A stretch of 64,000 nucleotides of DNA from Lycocorax pyrrhopterus obiensis (GCA_014706295.1 JACSVZ010000007.1:45770975-45834974), one strand, 5' to 3'. Positions 25,931 through 37,776 are shown, counted from the stretch's first letter. Notes: generated by a model from the letters alone, not told the origin. Numbers and translations: made by a program.

Positions 25931-28284
25931 CTGCCAGGAAAATTCATCATTACCAATCTGAGATCTGTGCCAAATGTATAGAGTCACACATTAGAGCACA
26001 TTGCACATTTAAAGTGCTCCCTGTAAAAAAAAGAACAAAGACACAAAAACCTTGCTAATACTACGCACTGACTACAACAGGCAATTTCCTTTTAAGATTC
26101 ATGCATGGTTTTAATTTTGGACTTGGTTTGTAGTGGGGTAGAAAGAAGTTTGACAATCCTCTCTACTATGTTAATTAAATGCACGTTTTTGCTAATGGGG
26201 TTTCAGTTGGCTGTGCCAGCTTGTACAGTGCGGCAATCTAACATTCCTTGTTATTAAATATATGTGTGTGTCTGTGTGTTCCAGTTTCTGCATTACAAAT
26301 TTAGTATATACACTGCTTGAATTCTGAAAAAGGCAGGCGAAAAAATGTATCATCAAGTCTTCTAATGACTTATTCATTTTTGAATAGTGAGGCTAATCTT
26401 TTATTAAACCTCTCACCCAACATTCCCAAATTCAGATTATCTTTTATTTGAGATCTACAATCTTCACTCACGCACTTTAGACAGACATTTGAAAATGTTG
26501 CCATTAACTCTAAAAGTGCCTTTGTCCTCTCTTGTGCTTGCTCACAGCCCTGAGTCCATGGATTAAATGCATGGGCAGGAGTAGTACCCAAGAGCCAGAA
26601 CTTGTCAGATAGCTGCACCGGGGCTTTCGCCCTCCCCACCTGCAGTACACATTCAGAATGTAGATTGAATCCTCTCCTGCCAACTCATCCTCCATGTTAT
26701 CATAATTCCCGCATAATCTTTTTTTTTAATAATCCTCTCACCTTTTAATAAATTTTGTTTTATTCTTCATAGTTCATGTCAGTCTGTTTTTTTCTCAGTG
26801 GGCAGTAGACTTCTACCTATTAGTTTCTTGCATCTTTTTGTGTTTGTTACCAAGGTCTTACAAGAGCAAATAGTAGTCATTCTGTTTGAATGTCTCTGAT
26901 AAACAGCAATGAGATATAAAATCTACACGTAATTGTAGGTTTTCTGGGGTTATAAGTGAACACATTTTTTCTTTATCTCTTAGTGTAATCACCATTTTCT
27001 TTCCTTTTTTTTTTTCCATAAGAGATGACTAATTATGAAGTGGGACAAGGAAGTGTCATACCAAATCAAGTGTCAGTAAGAAGTAAGCCAGGGAATGAGA
27101 TGAATGTCAAACACAAAATTTCCTAAGCTGTTGTTGTTGTTTCCTAGCTCAAAAGAAAAAGAAATTTTGTGAGATTATTTGTTTTCACACAGGTTTCACA
27201 GTCCAAATTCTGAGCATTCTCCTAAACTGGACAAGTTTCAGATACTTCTGATCTTTAATCCTTTGTATTGGAAAAGACACGGAAAAACCCCCAAAGCTGT
27301 CAAGGTATATTACAACTCTAGAATTGTTGTCAAAGCTGTCTAGAAGTTTAAAAGGAGTTTTGTTTGAGTCTGAAGTTTTGCTTTGGAAAAACCGAGACAA
27401 CACAAAAAAACCAGCAACAACAGCAAAAAAACCCCTAATGTATCTATATCACTATCATATACTATTGAATATATTTCAACTTCAGTTTTTCTAGAAAAAT
27501 ACCCCAACCTACTAATCTCCCTTCCTTTACCACCAACCATGTAATGCTGTAGCTTTGGAAAACATAGAAGTGTTTGCTGTTCTGTTTTTCTTTGAGGAAA
27601 GAGGGATTGGTACGTACAAAAGCCAGCTTTTCCTTCACTTACAAGGTGGTCTAATAAAAGGTATTACCCGTTTCCTTAATACCTTTGTCTCCTTAAAAAA
27701 CAATGGAACAACCACCGTTTCGTTTTCCATTCAAGCTAATGAATCAAATTTGCAAGGACTGAATAATCATGTTACTGTTCCTTTTATAATAACTTAAAAA
27801 GCTGCTAAAAAAGAATTACTCTCTGCTTTCTATATTCAGGATAGATTCTGTTTGAAATTAAGCAGCATGAAGGGTGTTGAAGGCATGGCAAGGGAAACTT
27901 AAAACAGTGTGGGGGAGATAAGAAGTTCTTAGACTAACTCCAAGCTCTCCAAACAGCCATGCAGTGTGACCCACTGCGTGCCAAATGCACACAGCAGCAT
28001 GTGCAGCTTATCTTCATCATGTGCAGAGCACTCAGTAAGCCAACTGGTTGATACAGTGTAAGATGGAAGAGGACCCTGGGGAAAGGTTGAGGATCAAAAT
28101 TACGGTTAAACAGCAATTCTTTTCTGCTGCTGACTGCATTCCTTCCGTCTGTTGTTTTTTCTGGCTTTTAATTTTAAATATAGTTGCATTAACTTCTGAT
28201 GAGATAATAGTTGGTCCATCTCCAGATAGTTATTCTGGGATGATATCTTCTGTTTCTGTTGACTCACAACTTTATTTTTTACAG

Positions 28285-28315
28285 GAGAATGTGAGGATGG
28301 CAGATTACCAACTTG
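28285..28315 (+). other. Candidate 31 bp micro-exon with good splice borders
   Basis: A strong acceptor (ctttattttttacag) ends at 28284 and a plausible donor (acttg|gtaaca) follows at 28316. They enclose 31 bases that are open in a frame continuing from upstream (ENVRMADYQL). The pairing of a good acceptor with a donor so close is suggestive but occurs by chance in AT-rich introns. No host gene was found. Confidence 0.15.
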
Positions 28316-30104
28316 GTAACATATATTTCAGTCCAAGCTCTGATTTTTGTCCTTATTGCTATAATTACTGAAGGAAACAAGGATTGAAATTACACACAGT
28401 TTATTATGGAGACTTAAAGCATCAGTTGTTCTACACTATTTATCTTTCTCATTTTGCTTCAGGCTGTGATGTGAAGAAGACAGAGGTCTTACATTAGATT
28501 ACTTAGACAGGTCCATGTATACAACTCCCACTAAAAGTAGACTGACATTGTGCAGCTCAATTTTGGTATTTTTTTTTTATGAACGTATGCACCCTTTCTC
28601 TTCTTTTTGTTAATATTCATAAAGTAACTACACTTTCTTTGCAAACCATATTTATATTTCCACATCAACACAAGTAAAACAAAGGAGATTATGGAGGGAG
28701 AGGAAACTGAAATTAAGTTTCAGTCAAAAGATATAGGCTGAACAGCTTTGTATTACTATTTCTCCCTCTTCAGTTTTTCTATGTACAAATTTATTTCCAT
28801 TTCTAATCTAGAACTCTAGGTGTCCTAGTTAGAGAATGGAAACCAAAAAAATATCATCGAAGAGCATCTCATACCAGTTAATTGTCACTTGTTTATAAAA
28901 TTAAATGAATTGCTCTTTGAATGCATAACTTTCAACAGTATTTAATACAAGAAAGAAAAGCTTATTTTCTTAGACTAGACATTGAAATTTTAGATAGCTC
29001 AAGTTATAAAGAAAGGTTTTTGTTCAGGAAGACTGAACACCTTTCACCCATGAACAACATGAGAAATGACAAGGCAATTTTCTATACTCTTTTCTTCCAG
29101 ATTTTAAAAAGGCTTTTCTCTAAAATTGAGACAGAAATTCAGTGTGTGTAGTCATAACATCTTTTAGAACTCTGTATGTGTGATAAATGTGATATTTCCT
29201 GCCTGTGCATGAATAGTACTGCTTGAAACTCTGGACGGTGTGGTCTAGACAGCTGTTGATTTTAGAGACTGGCAGCTCATTTTCTACCAAACAACACAAA
29301 GCAACATCAGCGTTCTGCTTCCTACCAATTTGAATTTGATTCAAAGGATTCTGAAGTAAAAGTATTTACACTCCAGTGCTAAGTTCTTAGGCCATCCTGT
29401 CCCTCAGACACATAATTTATTTATTTATCTGTTGTGGGTTAAAAATTAGATGGGTTTATTTTCATAGAGAGTTGTAAAATATGCAATCAAATTTTAAAGT
29501 GATGCCTTACCTGAAAACCAAACTAGACGTTAATTAAATTCCTGTGAGACAGATGCTAACATCCCCCATTGCTGCTAGCAGGAATCTCTGCACCCCATGT
29601 GCTGCTATGGCAGTTCTGTGGGCTTTCCTACCAGCTATCACAATGAAGCCAATTTTCTCCTCCTAGGGAAAGGTAACCAATAAGACATCTGTCAACAAAA
29701 TCCATGGATTCTACCTGGGAAAATATGTGCTAAAATCTGGCATTTAGTTTACCAAGGAGAGTTTTGCATCCCAACTATAAATTCCAGAGTGGCAGTCATT
29801 GGTTGCAGAACATTTCCAAATTACCTATCTGGTTCAAGACCACACTTTACATTTTTTTCCTCCTTGTGGGTGGGGAACTTCAGAGATAGAAAACTCCATC
29901 TCCAAAAAGGCAAGGCTGTAGGTTCAAATATTGTTTTTAAGACTTCCAATTTTATTATTTTCTGTGCTTTTTATGATTCAGATTTCATATGATACTTAAA
30001 CCAAAAAGGCAGATTAGTTTGTCTGAATTTGACAGAGGGCAAGCAATGATACACAAGTACAAATTAAAGAGAACAGACAGCTGTAACTTCTAAATGTTTG
30101 TTTT

Positions 30105-30119
30105 TATATATATATATAT
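30105..30119. repeat. Short (TA)n microsatellite
   Basis: Seven TA units plus one T follow a short T run. No function is implied. Confidence 0.85.
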
Positions 30120-30270
30120 GTGGAAACTTATTAAAAATTTTCCTTCAATAAAAAAAGGTGTCACCCATTTCAATGGCATAAATGTCAGTATATTTTTACT
30201 CTGACCAACGACCTGTGGCCTTTGACTTACCTAGAAGCAGAGGAAAAGTTAATTTAAGCAAGTGGTCTAA

Positions 30271-30347
30271 CTTCTTTCCAAAGGGTTAGGGAAGGGAACA
30301 CCTCTTTCCAAAGGGTTAGGGAAGGGAACACCTCTTTCCAAAGGGTT
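30271..30347. repeat. 30 bp minisatellite, about 2.6 copies
   Basis: The unit reads approximately cctctttccaaagggttagggaagggaaca. Copies lie at 30271-30300 (with tt for the second c), 30301-30330, and a partial copy at 30331-30347. The second and third copies match perfectly over the shared part, which points to recent duplication and likely length variation between individuals. Each full unit contains a ttaggg hexamer, but the array is not telomeric. Confidence 0.95.
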
Positions 30348-30410
30348 CATTACCTGTCTGTAAAACATGAATATGCAGATAATGCTCCCATTTCATTTCT
30401 AATTTAATTT

Positions 30411-30428
30411 TTTGCCTACGTAGGCAAA
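30411..30428. repeat. Perfect 18 bp palindrome
   Basis: TTTGCCTACGTAGGCAAA equals its own reverse complement and is centred on TACGTA. Flanking bases do not extend the symmetry. The two halves resemble nuclear factor I half-sites (TGCC/GGCA), but the spacing differs from the usual TTGGCnnnnnGCCAA. Any protein-binding role is inference. Confidence 0.9.
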
Positions 30429-33090
30429 TGAAAAGACACTTGTCTGCTGAAAGAGACTCCTTTGTCCACAGAGATATTGGTATTTAATTTTTTTTTCTCT
30501 CACACTTTTCTTGCTGCTTCAAATTTTGCCCATTTCATAAGAAATCCTCAAGTCTGATTAAAATAAAGGTCTGGTATAACATGAAAGATATTTCAATCCT
30601 TACATTTAATTGCAAAGGAAAGACAACCACAACAAAAATAAAATTTTAAAAAAGACCTGAATTAGATTACAGGAGTTTGATCAACAACTGCACAAAATGC
30701 TATCATCTGACAGTAGCTAAAGTCTAGATTTTAGCAAGTATTAAAAACTTTTCACAAGCGTTACCTTGAATAAAACTTTCATCTACTTGAAAACATTTAT
30801 TCACTTTCATGTGGAAAATATTTACAGAAATGTTAATTTCGGAAATATTTGCTGCATAAAATAGAATTTTTTTTTTGGAGTTCATCTAGTCATAGAACAA
30901 AAACATATCACTGGGGTGACACAATTCTCTGTTCAAACAGTGAGTTACCTTGAGCAATATTTAAATCATTCATGAACCAAACAGAAGTGTAAATTTATTT
31001 TCATAAAGTTTTGACATAATTTATGAACAATGAAGTAACTCACTCTGATCAAAGGTGGATAAAGAACATCCAAGCTGCTGTAAAATTATGCCTGTGATTA
31101 GGGAAAGGAAAAACCAACAGTGACTACAGGAGTAAAATATAATACTAGATGACAACTTAAGTTGCTGACAGCCAATCTACTCAAAGGATACAGAGTTAGG
31201 ATCACATGTAGGACAAAAAATTCAGGACACTTGCAAGTTCTTACATGAATCAAAGTTGATCCAGAAAATAGTTTACTTTTTTAGATAATTTATCTAGTAG
31301 AAAACTGTTCAAAACCTAACAATAGAGGCAGTTAAAAATTTACTGGGTTTCAGCCTAAATGTATTAAGTGCCAGTGTTATTCAATTTTTCACTTTCTAAC
31401 ATTGGTTGCTGAATTCTTTCCCATGGGACCAATAAAATGCACTCTTCCCTCCATTTGACAAGAAAAAAAAGAAATCTAAGTGCCTTGAAACGTTTTTGTG
31501 GAAAGAAATCTGTCTTGTATCTACAATCTATTTCAAGAGAAAACATTACAACAAATATTTATTAGCCTCCCTTAGGTGAATAGCTCGACAGACCCCAACG
31601 TGGATGCGATGGTTATACCAAATACACTGTTGCTGTCACATGATTGAGACCGAACACACCACAATTAGACTGCAGCATAGGAGGCTAATGCCCCTTTAGC
31701 TGTCTTGATAAACCCAGGTCTTGTAACCTCCACCAGTGACAAAGTAGTGTAGCAGCACAGTTTGTTAAACTCCTGACCTTTCCTAAGGATGCCAAAGTAC
31801 TGTTGTGATGTCCAAGCCATTTAGAACGAATAGAAATGGGGTCATCAATCAGCTTAAATTGACCATGCAACAGCCTCAAGTTAGTAATGTTGCCCATCAA
31901 AGTTTGTCCTGACATAGAAATGATGTGTGAACTGTCTACTAACCATCCCTTTGAGACCTTCTGTGCTGCAGGTCACACTCATGCTTTTTTTTTAAATTTA
32001 GGAAATAGTTCTGTGATTTTCACTGATACATAACAAGGCGAAGAGGTACAAGAAGTTAGAGGCTAGGAATAACAATGAAAAGTATCACAGAAAATTTCCC
32101 TGTCTATCATAAGAATACAAAATAGTTGCAGTTCAACTACTGAGCATTCATGGAAGACTGTATTCCACAGAGCGAATTTGGCAGGTCAGTTCTTGGGAAA
32201 ACCATGTTGGGTGTCAGCATACGAAAATTGATATAATGTTGAGCTTTTTTCTCCTTCATTTCAAATAGTGTGTGGGTGATACAAAAAATAAATGCATATG
32301 ACATAAAATTGAATACAAAATCAGAAATTAAAAAAACAAAAGAATGGTTTTTATCATACTAAATGAGCATTCATTCAGTGAAACATGTTAAAATAGTAGT
32401 ATGCTATTTTAGTGTCTTTCCCTCTTATTTATGAAAAGATAACAATTTCTTCCTAGTCATTCATTTTTGAATGACAGAATATTTTCTGTCCACTTAGAAG
32501 AATGCAGTTTTCTTATCAAAAATTTTGTAGGCCGTGTCAGTATTCAAACTTTAATAATCTGAGAATGGCCAGAGCAGTCTTATGGTCTTGTTTCTGTTCT
32601 GTGGGTGGATACACAAAAGTCATCATTATTGTCACTACTTGGTTTCTGCAATTAGCCACAGACAGGGATCTGGAAGCTGCCTTCCAGATGAACTACAGCC
32701 AGTAAAATTCAAATTCAGTAGAAAATGAAAGTCCAGTAACTGAGAGTATCATTAAGAAAACCATATCAAAGAGAAAACCAGCAAACAAAAACTAATATAC
32801 ATCTTGCATTCCAAAAAGCAATTCCCAGAATCAGGTCTCAATTAAGGCAAATGGAGACAGTCAAAAGACCGTGAGAGTGAGAATTAAATTTATGATCTAA
32901 GGAAAGGAGGTAAAGAAAGTTCAAAGAAACAAGAAAGTAAATAGCAATAAAGACAAAACTGTGCTGAAAATAAAAATTAGGAAAAATAAATGTATTTTTC
33001 TGTAATTTGTATGGAAACAGCATTTATCTCAATGGTTCTGAAGTCAGTTCTCCTCTGGGGAAGGTCTCACTGCATGTTGTACCTCAGTCT

Positions 33091-33115
33091 CTCTGAAAAA
33101 TACAGTTTTTCAGAG
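33091..33115. repeat. Perfect 10 bp hairpin, 5 nt loop
   Basis: CTCTGAAAAA at 33091-33100 is followed by the loop tacag and the exact complement TTTTTCAGAG at 33106-33115. It is the first of three strong inverted repeats within about 620 bases. Confidence 0.85.
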
Positions 33116-33340
33116 GAAAAGAAATAACAGATTTCCTCCTTGAGGGCCACAAAATGAAGAAGATGAATCTCTATGCTTTTGTTTCTGTGTAGTGGTTTGT
33201 GTGCTGATTGAAGCAGACATGAGGAAATTGGACCAAATGGTGGTGTTAAATCCATTAGCAAAATGACATGCTCATAGGAAGACAAAAAAGGCCAGAACTT
33301 CAACAGTTTGTGCAAGGAAAAAATGTACAACCAGGACAAT

Positions 33341-33358
33341 TAACTCACATGTGAGTTA
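33341..33358. repeat. Perfect 18 bp palindrome with E-box core
   Basis: TAACTCACATGTGAGTTA is its own reverse complement. The centre TCACATGTGA contains the E-box CACATGTG-type core used by basic helix-loop-helix factors. Such cores are frequent, while the full 18 bp symmetry is less so. Binding is inferred, not shown. Confidence 0.9.
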
Positions 33359-33665
33359 TTATCCTACTAAGTATTTGTTTAAAGTTTCACTATATGTAGA
33401 GACTTGGCACATGTTACAACTTGTGTTCAGACAAGTGTAGTCCTAAAGCATTTTCTAATTGGAATTATACCTATTTGATAAATAGAGCTGATTTAACAGA
33501 AGAGCTGTATTCTTTGACACGGATTTCTTTGTAAGCCACAGGATCTTAAATGTAGGGCACATGATCGTTTTCAACAGAAAAGATATTAAAGTGCCGAACC
33601 TATTTCAACAGATCTCATTACTGAATATATTTTAGAGAAAGACTTGAATGTCTCAGTGCATATAT

Positions 33666-33710
33666 TTCCAGAATTACATACATAATTCTAGAAATCTATT
33701 TCTAGAATTA
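33666..33710. promoter_or_regulatory. Three TTCnnGAA dyads within a 28 bp inverted repeat region
   Basis: TTCCAGAA lies at 33666-33673, TTCTAGAA at 33686-33693 and TTCTAGAA at 33700-33707. The last two are the hearts of a perfect 13 bp inverted repeat (33683-33695 and 33698-33710) with a two-base centre. TTCnnGAA is the tail-to-tail arrangement of nGAAn units recognised by heat-shock factors. The units are not in one continuous 5 bp phase between dyads, so this is not a canonical long heat-shock element. No promoter or transcript start was identified nearby. Confidence 0.35.
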
Positions 33711-34157
33711 AAAGATATGTGTGCTGAGGTGGAAACAGACTCATAAATACTGCAGATTGCCTCACAGTAGCTTATCTTCTCCAAACAGAAAATGTTCAGC
33801 ACTTGAAAGATGGGCTGCTGGTCCCTCGGGGAGCAGGCTGCATCTATTGACAAGGGAGTCACTAGCAGTGGGCTGTGCAAAGGCACTGTACAGTCTGGGC
33901 TCTGAGGGTAATGAAGTTGTTGATGGTTTTGTGAGTACTCTTTATCAGGCTTACAATGCGAACATTGTGTAAGAGAGCTGGAAAACAAATGGAAAACAAA
34001 CTGCTTAGGATCTTGGTACAACAGAGAATAGGAAGATTTTTGGGTAGGGGCAGGGGAAGGTTAAAAACTAAGAAAATAGCATAAGGATTCTGTCATTCTT
34101 AAAAGAGGTTGCCTCATCCTATAAGCAGAGGTAAGAACACCACTTTGTGAGCGGCAG

Positions 34158-34496
34158 ACTGACTCATGTCCCCAAATGACTCTTGCTGTGATCTTCCCCA
34201 CTGTAACTGCATGAACTCACTCTCCTTTCTGCTGCAATAGAAAGACGCCTTGGTGCTTCACCACTGCATGCTCCACTCCTGTGATCAGTCTTGGTGACTG
34301 CGCTATCAGCTGTGGGTGTAACCCACACCATTGCAAGGCCCTGCAGCATGGCTGTAGTCAGGGCATGGAGCACCTGGTGTGGTGAGGAGAAATGCAGGTC
34401 CCACAGTCCTTCTTGCAATGTAAGCAGCAGGGATGTGTTGCTGAAGAGCTCCTCAGGCTTGCTGGAAACCAAATCCAGCTTTGGTCAGAGGTAAGG
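34158..34496. other. GC-elevated block with a 100-codon open frame
   Basis: The block stands out from AT-rich flanks. On the minus strand it has an open frame of about 105 codons (stop-to-stop) with leucine-rich content such as TSLLLTLQEGLWDLHFSSPH and no ATG at its start. On the plus strand a frame of 67 codons ends beside a cag-aggtaagg donor-like site near 34492. I do not recognise either. A decayed repeat, a non-coding RNA exon or chance are all possible. Confidence 0.2.
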
Positions 34497-36301
34497 ACAG
34501 GAGATTTGCTATTTTTCTATCTGATGCTCTAGCACCCTGACAATGACTTTTGTTAAAATGACGTTTGTGAAGTTAGCATTTTTTGGAAGATTTTGGAGTA
34601 TTTTTTATCCAGAAATTGCATTTTTCTTAGTTATGCTATCTTTATGCCGGTCTGTCCTTCACTATATCTTACTGACACTTGACAGATAATTCAAAAAGAA
34701 ATTGAGTCCTTATGAATTTAGTGAAAACAGAAAAATATGTAAAAGAAGAGACACTGTCTATCTGACTGATGGGACCATTCTGCTAATTAATGCTATTGTA
34801 AGATATCAGAGAATCCATATGGGTGGAAGATATTATAAATGAAAGCCACAGAAAAGGACAATCCTTAAGTTCAGCTACATGTTATGTGAGAAATTTTAGA
34901 TTGCAGTCAGGTCATGGTGATGTTGACAGAAGCAGAGACATTCCATTGTGCGGGATTTCTTTAGGACCTGATACTAGACAGAACTGCACTTTTTTGGCAA
35001 CCAGCTGTGTTAATGATCTCCTGACATGAGCTCACTCCATGCTGTTTCAGTCTTGTAACTGGCAATTGCCGTTAAAGGGAATTAGGTGATTGCTAAGGCT
35101 AAGTGCAATGTGGTGTGAAACATCCTTGTTATTATAATGCTGGTTTTGAGGTTACATCTTAAGTCTTTGGCAACAAGCCTGATGTGCTGCATAAACAAAA
35201 TGTAGTATTCCTAGAAAACACACAATGTCTGCTGCCAGAATCAGCCTGTCACCATGTAAGCAAAAGTCAGGTAGGCATTATTCAAAAGTAACCTGATCTA
35301 TTGCACAGTAGTGCTGCTCTATCCCACTGAATCTATGAAACACTATAGTTGCCAAAAAGAGGTCTTTCACACTATGAAAGAGGGATGTGTCATTGCATTT
35401 ACTATTTTCTTGAAGAGGGATTTGTGTCACAGATGTTTGATTGTGCATAGGGACTGTAGAGGAAGAGATGTATACACAACAGACTGCCCCACAGTAACTG
35501 GTTTGTGCATCCACATATAAACATAAAATAACTGATGTTATTCTAGATGCAAAGAGGTACTTTCTCAGAAAGTTTTACCACATTCATCAAAGACTCATCA
35601 AGACTGAATCTTCTATATCATTCTTTCAGTTCAAAAATGTTCTTGAATGTTGTATAGCCCTCATACCTGTGGCATCAAAGGGTGTAAGCATATTGCTTCT
35701 CTTTGCAGAGACACTGCATGATGCTTTTGTTTCCTATACAAGCACAGTTAATTTTGCTATAAGAATATATTGTTGACTTGCCTGTGATGTGAATTCTGTC
35801 TTGGAGGCTTCGCATGCTTCACAGTTCATCTGTACTGAGATGCTTTTGTATACAACAGACTAAGCTGGTGAGTCATGAATTATAGTCCTTCATTTGCTCT
35901 AGTGTGACATGATTTCCAGCTTTATCCAGAAAGTAAAGTTTTATTTGGAAGAAGAAGAAGTGAAAAAATACATTCAAAAGGTGAGAAAATATCCTCTACA
36001 TATCAAGTTAGACATTGAGTTTCATTTTAGAAAAAAAAAAATTAAAACAGAAATATTCAAGTCCCTGGGGCAATACCCATATATATAGTGCCACACAATT
36101 CTGAGCCAAGCCATTATTACAAGCTGAGGCAGATTTGAAACACTTTGCAATTATTTAAGGCATGCTGTTTCCAGTTAAGCATAAGAGGCTCATCAATAAT
36201 ATAACAAATAAGTTAAAAAAACAGCAACAAAAAACTACGTAGGTTTTCCTTAGCTATCATAAGCCCCTCTGTCACAACCATATCAGTGAAACTTGTGGTA
36301 G

Positions 36302-36905
36302 TCATGGAATCACAATCATAGAATCACAGAATGGCTGGGGTTGAAAGGGACCTTAAAGACCATCTGGTCCCAGCCCCCTGCCATGGGCAGGGACACCTTC
36401 CACTATATCAGGTGGCTCAATGCCCCGTCCAGCCTGGCCTTGAACACTTCCAGGGATGTGGCACTCACAGCTTCTCTGTGCAACCTGTCCCAGTGCCTCA
36501 TCACCCTCATAGTAAAGAATTCCTTCTTAACATCTAATCTAAACCTACTCTCTCAGTTTGAAGCCTTTTCCCCTTGTTACTACATGCCCTTGTAAGTAGT
36601 CCCTCTCTATCTTTCTGGTAGACCTCCAGATTTTGTAGGTTCTCCAACCCTCTGGTCATCTTCATGACTTCTTCTGGACTCACTCCAACAGGTCTAAATC
36701 CTTGTTATGTTGGGGGCATCAGACCAGGATGCAGCACTCCAGTTGGGATCTCATGAGGAGAGAAGGGGAAGCACCTCCCTTGACCTGTTGGTCACGCTTC
36801 TTTTGATGCATTTTGATGGTTTTCTGGGCTGCAAGTGCACATTGCCAGGTCATGTTGAGTCTGACCAACATCTCAACCAACATCTCCAAGTCTTTCTCAA
36901 GTTCA
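36302..36905 (-). mobile_element. CR1 LINE, about 600 bp 3' fragment, minus strand
   Basis: The plus strand shows the reverse complement of a CR1 3' end. It starts with the terminal octamer-type repeats (ggaatcacaatcatagaatcacagaatgg). It then passes through gttgaaagggaccttaaagacc, cagcctggccttgaacact, ctccagggatgtggca-like phrases, caacctgtcccagtgcctcatcaccctcatagtaaagaa, ttctggactcactccaacagg and ctgggctgcaagtgcacattgcc. The element is 5'-truncated near 36905. Divergence from the remembered consensus is moderate and there is some internal loss after 36600. Open frames on the plus strand here (36331-36595, 36707-37106) are antisense by-products, not genes. It is a different CR1 subfamily from the copies at 4835 and 58118. 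Confidence 0.95.
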
Positions 36906-37274
36906 GTAGTTAATGCAGATGAATTAGATAGTACAGTACTCAGCCTTCATGAGGGAGATGATTTATTGGTAATTGACAGCATAGGTAGCATGACAGTCAA
37001 GAGCATTAGTCTAAATTGTCCTCAAAACAAGTCAGTCTCCAGTCGATCCATGAAAATTACACCTTTGCAAACACACATGCACCTCGCCCACAGGACACAA
37101 GTATGAAGATGGTTGCAATTTTCTTATAAGCTGAGATTTGAATATAATGTCAGCTATATTATAATAGGTTTTATAGTCTGGATATAATATATCAACCAAA
37201 TTTCAAAGTCTTCTTTCCACTTTTAGTTGTGATCGCTAATAGGTAGATAAATATGTAATAATTTAAATATAACA

Positions 37275-37300
37275 GTTTTCTCTTTAAATATAGAGAAAAC
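37275..37300. repeat. Perfect 9 bp inverted repeat, 8 nt loop
   Basis: GTTTTCTCT at 37275-37283 and AGAGAAAAC at 37292-37300 are exact reverse complements around ttaaatat. AT-rich context makes chance formation plausible. Confidence 0.75.
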
Positions 37301-37740
37301 AGTTTTGAATTAATTAAGTTTCTGAAATTTGCATTAATTTCTAAATTCTTGGGGTTTTAATCCACTTACACATGAATATACTCAATAAAATTCCTTCAGT
37401 TTGCACTTACTTAATTTTCAGAGGGAACTGAGTTATGTAGAGGTTAGCTGAAGCCAATTGATGGAATGTGTTAGATCACACCATTATAGTCACCTCACTG
37501 AGAAGCAGCATTCTTACCAGCCCAAAGAGAGGTCAAAGGGCCCCAGGAGAAAGAAATGTATCTCTCTAAGCTGATATTTTTTTAATCTTTATTTTTTAAT
37601 TCCTCATTGACTCAGTTCATAACGACTCTTGCAACAATCCTGTGTCTTTCCAGTACTGGTTTGGCTTGAGAACAGTAAGATAATATAAAAAATGGACCTT
37701 GCTTTAGATTTGCTGTTTCCAAAGTTTTATCTGAAACCAT

Positions 37741-37776
37741 AATATTTAGAAATATTGCATAGAAATATTTAGAAAT
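37741..37776. repeat. 13 bp direct repeat, 23 bp period
   Basis: aatatttagaaat occurs at 37741-37753 and at 37764-37776, separated by ten bases. Probably a local slippage duplication. Confidence 0.75.

Larger units (their letters stand above)
25388..30270. other. AT-rich unique DNA, candidate exons listed separately
   Basis: A T/G-rich low-complexity tract lies at about 25483-25545. An A-rich patch lies near 27396-27436. A (TA)7 run is at 30105-30119. Two short segments with splice-like borders (25840-25930 minus and 28285-28315 plus) are entered separately. Other open frames are short and unrecognised. No repeat family could be named in this stretch. Confidence 0.6.
30348..36301. other. Unique DNA with an unusual density of inverted repeats
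   Basis: Besides the palindromes listed separately, this stretch holds a higher-GC block at about 31560-31930 and another at about 34150-34490. Both have 76-105 codon open frames on the minus strand that I do not recognise. The first is bordered by attagcctcc (31561-31570) and its reverse complement (31680-31689), a weak hint of a small terminal-inverted-repeat element. No gene or known repeat could be named. Confidence 0.55.

Noticed and set aside
36331..37106. Plus-strand open frames of 68-97 codons
   Set aside because: Most of this lies antisense to a CR1 LINE fragment; the peptides are complements of the element.
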